From: Seiridium cupressi
Taxonomy: Eukaryota > Ascomycota > Sordariomycetes > Amphisphaeriales > Sporocadaceae
Direction: 5' to 3'
Assembly: GCA_036674765.1 (NCBI GenBank)
Contig: JARVKI010000096.1
Span: forward strand, 1-64,000
Length of the DNA stretch: 64,000 nt
In this document: piece after piece, positions 57,515-64,000 of the stretch
Layout: each line of letters opens with the position of its first letter
How positions within the stretch are numbered: position 1 is the stretch's first letter
The notes under the pieces: generated by a model
What the model was told of the DNA's origin: nothing
Seen by the model: the letters and a program-made list of their open reading frames with translations, nothing else
Database searches by the model: none
Position numbers and translations under genes: made by a program

Positions 57515-58940
57515 TTAGATCGCATTGGCAATCCAGCTAAGCTCGTTGACGAGGTCGTCAAGACCGGCGTCGATGCCCTTCAGGGCTAGTAGTGATGTGT
57601 TTCCGATCGGCATGCCAGATTCGGTCCGGGCGATGAGTTCTGGCGAGCCGAATGAGTTGGCGGTCGCGTCGACGACTGATTGCTTTCGTTCCTGGACGGT
57701 AGGATGTGGCAAGCTGTAACCGGTGAAAGGCTGCTGGCCGCACTGTACGTTCAGTCCACCACCCTGAACAGCTGACGGCATCTCGTCATCTTCCGCCAAG
57801 TCGTCAAAAAAAGAGAAGTTGTTGCTTGGTGAGCCGAGAGAATGTGGTGACGCCGGAGAGGTAACGGTCGATGAGGCTGCTGAGTACGGGAAATGCGTCC
57901 CTGGAACGGCCAATCTGAAGCTGGTGATCGAGCCACGCCTCAAGTCACTTAGACTTGGGGTCTCGTTGTAGAATGCTTCATTGGCCAATGTCGTCGATAT
58001 TGGGACAATGGTAGTCGTAGATTCGTTTTTGGGAATAGTGGTAGATGGCGAGGAGTGAGTTCGCTGGAACGGGGGTGGTGATAGTGTCGTAAATGGCGAG
58101 ACTTCCGAAACGGCAGAAGTGGCAAAGTTATCGTCGTCCTCATTCTCCTCCACAATGTCATCTGGGATTATCAATGTTTGTGACTGCGCCGGCACGGGTT
58201 GAGCAAGCGGCGTGCTGTCCGAGAGGAACCTGCGAAGAGATTCGGGAGACATGTCACGGGATCGGCAGCCCTCCGACGGTGTTGTGCTGCGCGCGCCGTC
58301 CAGTCTGTTGGCAACACTCACAGCAGCGACAGGGTCTTCTGATGAGCTGCTGCCGGGAGTTCGGCCACGGTCACCCGAACGACTGCAGGGTCGCAGGCCG
58401 AAGAGACGGCGTGCCTTGCCAGTCCAGCTCGGCGCGGCAGCGGGTGATAGTGAACGACTCGAGGCCTTGTGGTTGAGTCTGATGCCAGCTGAGGTGCCAA
58501 GCCTTGGGCCGAATGGGTTGGGTGCAGGTGGGGCTGGGCGTGGTTTTGCGAACTTGTCTTGAGGATCCATTGTTTTGAAGTCGGCAGGACGGACTGAGTT
58601 CATGGACGCGCTTCGCAGCCGCTTGGGTGCACATTCTATAGGAACCTCCAGAGTGTTGACCGTCTGGCCTGGCAGGTAAGGGCAGACGCTAGTGGAAGGC
58701 TTCGATGGGTCGTGAATTTCAGTAGACCCGTCGATCTCGTAAAAGTAGAAGTAGGTTTCGCCCATGGTAAGGCCCCCACTGCGCTTCTGGGTGCCGTCGA
58801 CGTCGATGATGTCTTGGAACGTGTGGCATCCACGCCATTGACCACGATCGCGTCTGCTGTCGCGCTCCATCTTATAGCACTTTGAGAAGTTATCCCAGGA
58901 ACCCAAGAGCTGAACTGAGTTGACCGATGGATCCGTTCGA
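57515..58940 (-). CDS. Protein with glycogen-binding-like (CBM48/AMPK-beta-type) N-terminus; 5' exon unresolved
   Basis: The main exon (57515-58940) is open for about 474 codons; the acceptor CTAG at 58941-58944 shows that a 5' exon lies upstream, because both frames stop just above it. I could not fix that exon; candidates lie at about 59000-59150. The N-terminal part has VQLLGSWDNFSKCYKM, WRGCHTF, GETYFYFYEIDGSTEIHDP and CPYLPGQTVNTLEVP, which resembles the carbohydrate-binding E-set fold of AMPK-beta/CBM48. The rest is disordered, Ser/Pro-rich, with phosphorylation-type SP sites (HSLGSPSNNF), and ends in a short amphipathic helix (GLDDLVNELSWIANAI). Role unknown; glycogen or starch-like glucan targeting of a signalling scaffold is inference. 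Confidence 0.75.
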
Positions 58941-60775
58941 CTAGAGAGGCATGGGAGTCAGTCTTATGTGTAACAGATTGTGAGTTTGGGCTGGAACAAT
59001 AGCCGAGCGACACGTCGTCGCGGTAGTCCCGGAAAGTCAATACGAAATGATCTACTTGTCATCACGCTGACAAGAAAAGGAAAAGCAAGGGGCCAAGGAC
59101 GTCGCTCCCAAGCCTCTGGGTGACAGGGGACGAATCTTGCTAGCTCCGCTGTCATGAGGCATCTTGCATCGCGACTGCCGGCGGCATTCCCATTCTTTTT
59201 GCTGGCCTGCTTGGTGTAATGTGGCAGGGCTGACAGGGGTATTCGTGTTCCTGGGGGGGCATGGGATATGGTGAGATCTGACCTTCACGAGGCTGCCTGA
59301 AGGCTTTTTTGCCTATGCCGAAACTTTGACCGTAATTGGCAATCCAACCTTAACAAAAGACCCCGGAGACCTTTGACTAGATGAGGCGTGCGGTGCTGAA
59401 GAGCCGAGCGAAGAACAGATTGTCTCGTTCGCATGAATGAGGAAAAAGGAAAGATAGAATCGAGTATTAAGACGCAGGGGTCGCCGTGACCGAGCCAATG
59501 AGAAAGCAGAGCGAGCGCAAGCACCAGGCTTTCCGGGAAATGCACAATATTAAAAATGTGAGACTCACAGCAGAAAAGTAAAAAGTGTGGTCGTCGGATC
59601 CATCATAAAATCTCGAGCTTGTGCCGAGGCCATGACGGCAAAATGGTAGATATATGTTTTTGCGACAAGCAGCTTGTTGGAGCCGGGGTATCGCTGCGAA
59701 TAGCCGCGCTGTTGGTGCCGTCCAACTTGTAATTCTAAGCCCGTCTCCCCTGACTCCTCGACATGTTTCAAAAGGCGCAACGGTCAGTGATGTTCCACAG
59801 CAACAGCTTTGCCGTAATTGGGGACACACTGTCGCTGGCCAATGCTGTTCGTGATGGCGAGGCCGGAAGCGCCGAGATGAGGAAGCCCAAGACGTAGGCG
59901 AGTTGGCGGCGCTTAGAGGGCCAAGCGCTCCAATGTGCCGGGATGCCAGCGGTCGCAGCTGCCTTCAGGCTCCAGGGGTGGCTGAGTGCGAACCAGCACG
60001 GTGGGACGGGCGCCAAAGTCGATCGCGCTGTGCGGGCAACCGATGGCTGTTTCGGTCGCGGAAATTGGAGGTCGTTTTGATGTGTCTGAAAGGAGGAACA
60101 AATTCCTTTTGTCTGACTTCCAAAGCCAGAACGGGCCAGCTCAGCTTACACCCAGGCCAGAGGCTGAGAGGCCGGGGCACGATAATATTTAAGTTCGGCT
60201 GTGGCTCGCAAGGATAAAGCGCTAGGATCCAATAGCCTGGGCGACAATCAACGGCTACAAAGCCACTCTAGTCCCTAATAATGGAATGGGGCTCTGTTGA
60301 CAGGCAGGATTGGCTGCTCCATCAGCTGAGAGTTCAAAACGTGCGTGCGAGGTTGATTGAGCGTAGCGGCTGATTGGTCGGCTGCAGAGCTGGACTCGAA
60401 ATTATGGTTCGCGTCTGGGGAAAGCTCTTGACGCATGGCGAATGCTAAGTACGTAGGTTTCAGAGATGCATCTGTAGCGGGAATGAATGAATGCATAAGA
60501 TATGAAATGCAGGAGGTCTCAAAAGCAATCAGAGGCTCGAGTCTCAACAGCAACTGCGCAACTAATAAAGGATGTCAGAGCATTACCAGGGCGAAAAGAA
60601 ATGACGACAGAGGGCATCGCATCCGGTATGCTGAAGGGCGACCACCCTTGTCCACGAAGCACGAATAAGCTGAGCGTCCACGATAGATGGGACGGAAATG
60701 GAACACACCAGGGAGATCATCCACTGCCAGCAGCTGCTCCAACATGGGAAGACTGACTTCCTTGGCTATCACGGC

Positions 60776-60794
60776 AATGATGATGATGATGATG
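60776..60794. repeat. TGA/ATG trinucleotide microsatellite
   Basis: About six units of ATG/TGA. It produces an artificial poly-Ile run on the minus strand and poly-Asp on the plus. Confidence 0.85.
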
Positions 60795-62184
60795 GCAAAC
60801 AACACGTGTGCGATCATTGGATCGTACATTGCCCACCCGCTCGCACACACATTGCATGCAGCTTGTTCAATCTTAATACCAAGAAACCGAGCAGACAGCG
60901 AGCTTCCTTGACTTGTCGCGACATCGGATGCGGTCATTGCCCCGGCGTTGTGGTTCCCAGAGCGGTCGTTCACAGCCATTTGCAGTAACAGCGCGCGACC
61001 GATGGGGGTCGCAGTCTGCAGACTGAGTGACGAAAGCAGAAGTGATCCCTGCTCGGGGACTGCACAATGGGCGGCTGGCGCTATCAATGAATACCATTGT
61101 CCAATGAGAAGCGTGTTCCTCGAAGCTGCGTTTCCTCTTCCGGCGCCTCTGCGGGGCCACAGGTCTTGCGCCAATGTCCGCAAGAGGTCTGAGACATCTC
61201 AGCCTGAATGGCGCCCTCTAAGCCCGACTACGCTTCCCGGGAGATCGGGTTGCCATAATTTAATTCTCCTAATTAAAATTTTCTTTCCTCTTCTTCTCCA
61301 TTTCCTAGGTCTGCTAGGCCTCGCTCTGCCATGGTGTAAGTTAGTATCTATGGGGAGGGCATATTTGTCCGAGTACAACAGGGGCCGATGCGGTCACTGA
61401 GATGTCATAGTGTCGGGTTCACAAGAAAACCTGGTTTCGTGCAGCTACGCGGAGCTTACAGGTTACCAGGCCAATCGACTGGGACCCTGAAACCCAAGCC
61501 TCCTAATCTAGCGTGCTCACAGGGATGCCGGCGCTCAACAGCCAATGGCGCTGTTCAGGTTCAAGTTCAAGACAGCATAGCATCAAAGAGCGTGCCCTTC
61601 GTTTCCGCGAAACTCTAAGCTATTGCGAAACCGCAAGCACTGCCTCTAGATCAGCACATCTTTGATACACCAATGCATGCGCACGAAATGAGTTTTATCT
61701 CCTGCCGCTTGCCTCAGGTTGACGACCGGTTCTGCCGTTACAAAGTGGGGGCAGAGATCGACCGTCTGCTTCCCGCTAATCACGTTTAATCTCCTGTAGC
61801 TTTTCTGAAAATAAATTTTTCCCCCTTCTCCTTGGTTGGAAACACAGATCGGAATGATCTGCACGCCCCTGTGTTGTGCCACCCTCACTCCGCTGTCAAT
61901 ATCTCGCCGACCTTGTTTGACAGCAGACAGTAGTTATGATAATTACGACGCAGAAGCAAACGTTAGTGGGTACGCGGTAAGCCACACATGAAAACGTGTG
62001 GATGCGCCAACTTCCTTCTTGGCATCGTCTTCTTAGACAAGTCCAAACTGAAACGGCCGAAGACCAGTTCAGCGCTAGACCCAGCGACCTACGAGAAGCT
62101 CCAGAAATCGTTTGAGCTACTGTGTAACTAACTTACTTTCCGAATGTTGGGGTGCCCCCTGTTATGCCTGAGACTGGACCACGT

Positions 62185-62237
62185 ACGAAAAAAAATATAT
62201 ATATAAAAAAAAGTTTTATAAAAAAAAAATTTAAATT
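62185..62237. repeat. A/T low-complexity tract
   Basis: A-runs, an ATATATATA stretch and TTTAAATT in about 50 bases. No coding or structural reading. Confidence 0.8.
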
Positions 62238-62947
62238 CAGCATTCAAAGAATTAACCATGCAGCTGCACTGCCATACCTACTGCTGTTCAACGTCATGCA
62301 GCTGCCATCGGCCCTTCCATACTCTTGGGACCCAGTGACATCACTACATCTACCGTTCAAAGATCTGACAAGACTCCACACGTTCAAACAGAGGCAGACC
62401 ACACTAGGGACGAAAGCCGCAGAACCCGGAGCGTCCCGGCCAACAGCCAGCAATAAGCAATCACGAAAATACAAGCTCGGAACTGTGTAGCTGGTCTGCA
62501 GTTTCACAACCCAGTTCAAGTCTCGTGCCATGCTGCAGGTTTCGGGGCGTATGCAGTCGTGAGCCATTGCTACGGGAACGCGAATAATCTAACTCCGCCA
62601 GGGCAAGTGCCGACATAAACGAGTTACACGAACCAAGATGAGATGTAACGCGGCATCTCGTTGGGCTCTATCAGCCAGCGAGAGAGTTTGCCAGGGCTGT
62701 TCAGGGTACAGCAGAGTTTCCGGGTCTTCCGACCAATCAACGTCCCGGTAGACTAGACTCCATACCGAATACGCCTTTCGCTGAAACCTCTTATGGCAGC
62801 GCATCGTATTTCCTTTCTCGGGTGTGACTAATCAAGGGATTCAACCAGCCCTGGTAATTGGGATGGCATGCTCGTTATCTGATCGTGGAGATAAGTAGCA
62901 GCCTACTACCGAGCCGGCACTGCCTCGATATCTCTGTTCCTTCCGGA

Positions 62948-64000
62948 TCACCGGAATGCACCAATACGATCCAAATCGGCTTTAGACTTTGCTGTCAAAC
63001 CATGCCAAGAGCTCGGCACTGGAAACGCGTAAGGCTTCCGCTGGGCAAGGCGAACACCGCCGCCCTGGCCTTTCATTCGACCCTCCTCCTGTTCGCAGAG
63101 GATCCTTACGAGCTCAATGAACCAGGCAGCTCCCGCCGCCGTCAGAACGTGCCACCAGCCGTGCAGCTCCAGAAGCCATGCCCACGGCAGCCCAACGCGT
63201 TGCCTGACGGTTCTGAGCTGTGAGCATATCTCCAGGTCAATGTTCCAGACAGTGTACGCGAGAGCGAGAAAGGCCACCCCTTTCCAGAAGCGCAACCCAA
63301 GCATGGTCGTCTCCTGCTCAGACCTGCGTTGACAGTAGATCAGGTAGAGCAATCTTGATCCGATCAGCGCCACCAGCGCGGCGAAGATGTATACATGGAT
63401 GAGTATATTCCCGGAGCGCACGTATATCAGTGCCGCGATAGAGGTTGGTAACCATATACTGGCTGACACCAGCAGGGCGATGTGGCGGGGCCTGCCATGG
63501 CAGTACACCTTCTGTAGAAGAGTCCCGGCGAGCAGAAGCATTGACAAATCATCCGTGAGCTGGGGCGCCTGGAGCAAGGTGGCATGAAAAGCGGTTGATG
63601 TCACGCCAACAAGGAGTAGAGCAATCGAGAGCGAATCCAGACGGCCAGGCGCCCAAGTCCCTTTACCAGAATGGCTACCAGAATGGCCGGGATACTTCAA
63701 GGCAAAGTACACTGCACAGCATTTATATCAGCTACGGTCAAAAGCTTCTAACTCACATTTCCTCTGCCTCGAATACGTTGGCTCAAAGAGGGTGCAAAGG
63801 AACTGCACGTACCATAGGTGAGATTGGACAAGCTATTTATGAATTCAGCGATGAATCTTGTAATGGCGTAGTCCTCTTCGCAAAAGCTATAATGATTCAT
63901 GTTACTATCGCTGGTCTCACGTGCGCACGCTGTAGAGTGTATTCCTCACTTTGCCTTGCTTGTGGGGCTTCCCCATACTCCAGTCTGCGCGTAAGTATCG
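62948..64000 (-). CDS. Alkaline ceramidase (Ypc1/Ydc1/ACER family), 5' end beyond the window
   Basis: Exons 62948-63711, 63813-63886 and from 63950 to beyond 64000; the introns are 101 and 63 nt and the phases agree. The enzyme cleaves ceramide or phytoceramide to a sphingoid base and fatty acid in the ER/Golgi. Visible: WGSPTSKAN and FCEEDYAITRFIAEFINSLSN at the N-side (family W-x-x-x-T-S and CEEDY blocks), GVTSTAFHATLLQAPQLTDDLSML (Ser, His and Asp of the Zn site), and ELHGWWH (second His pair). Seven hydrophobic segments are expected and several are seen (IALLVSASIWLPTSIAALIYV, VYIFAALVALIGSRLLYLI). The C-terminus is hydrophilic. The start codon is not in the window, and the first exon shown is partial. 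Confidence 0.92.

Larger units (their letters stand above)
58941..62947. other. Long intergenic region, no gene supported
   Basis: About 4 kb. The left end holds the unresolved 5' exon of the CBM48-like gene. A TGA/ATG microsatellite lies at 60776-60794. AT-rich blocks occur at 61255-61290 and 62185-62237. The largest frames (60575-61183 minus, 202 codons; 60948-61400 plus) overlap on opposite strands, one of them crossing the microsatellite, and show no motif. Confidence 0.45.

Noticed and set aside
57181..57561. 126-codon minus-strand frame with hydrophobic stretches
   Set aside because: It overlaps the 3' end of the CBM48-like gene in another frame and has no recognisable features.
60575..61183. 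202-codon minus-strand frame with a poly-Ile run
   Set aside because: The Ile run is the TGA/ATG microsatellite read backwards; no motif and it overlaps an equally long plus frame.

Overview
This window is nuclear DNA of a filamentous ascomycete (Pezizomycotina). The evidence is short introns of about 40-100 nt with GT-AG ends and CTAAC/CTGAC-type branch points, CT-rich 5' leaders, and fungal proteins such as Cdc42, a Ste11-type MAPKKK, DNA ligase I, SesB-type NACHT proteins and an alkaline ceramidase. I cannot name the species. All products below were identified by reading motifs; no search was run.

Layout. Positions 1-120 are a long T run followed by a long C run. 1119-1523 encodes a small secreted eight-cysteine protein. 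2487-9016, all on the minus strand, holds a one-pass membrane/coiled protein, a J-domain protein with zinc knuckles and an RRM-like tail, and a V-ATPase assembly factor of the Vma22/CCDC115 type. 12499-16034 (plus) holds Cdc42 and a secreted agmatinase-type ureohydrolase ending in RDEL. 17863-20291 has a BTB protein and an unrecognised minus-strand gene.

21037-28980 is accessory in character. It contains a NACHT remnant, a SesB-lipase/NACHT NLR-like gene with a one-base frameshift at its Walker B motif, a convergent two-membrane-segment protein (probably DUF6601), and a decayed argininosuccinate synthase copy that still shows its introns. 29736-45903 is a conserved core block: DNA ligase I, a divergent mitochondrial HTD2-type dehydratase, Ste11 MAPKKK, and a PH-LRR protein.

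46884-56250 is accessory again. A large intact SesB-NACHT-beta-propeller protein is flanked by an unrecognised coding remnant, a decayed ankyrin-repeat gene, and a decayed DUF4743/Nudix gene. 57515-58940 encodes a protein with a glycogen-binding (CBM48-like) N-terminus. A partial alkaline ceramidase runs off the right edge.

How they fit. Cdc42 and Ste11 belong to the same conserved polarity/MAPK signalling network. The main biological theme outside the core genes is fungal innate-immunity/incompatibility NLRs: two SesB-NACHT genes of different architecture plus NACHT and ankyrin debris within about 33 kb. Two neighbouring pseudogenes carry TGG-to-TAG nonsense changes in the CpA-to-TpA context expected of repeat-induced point mutation.
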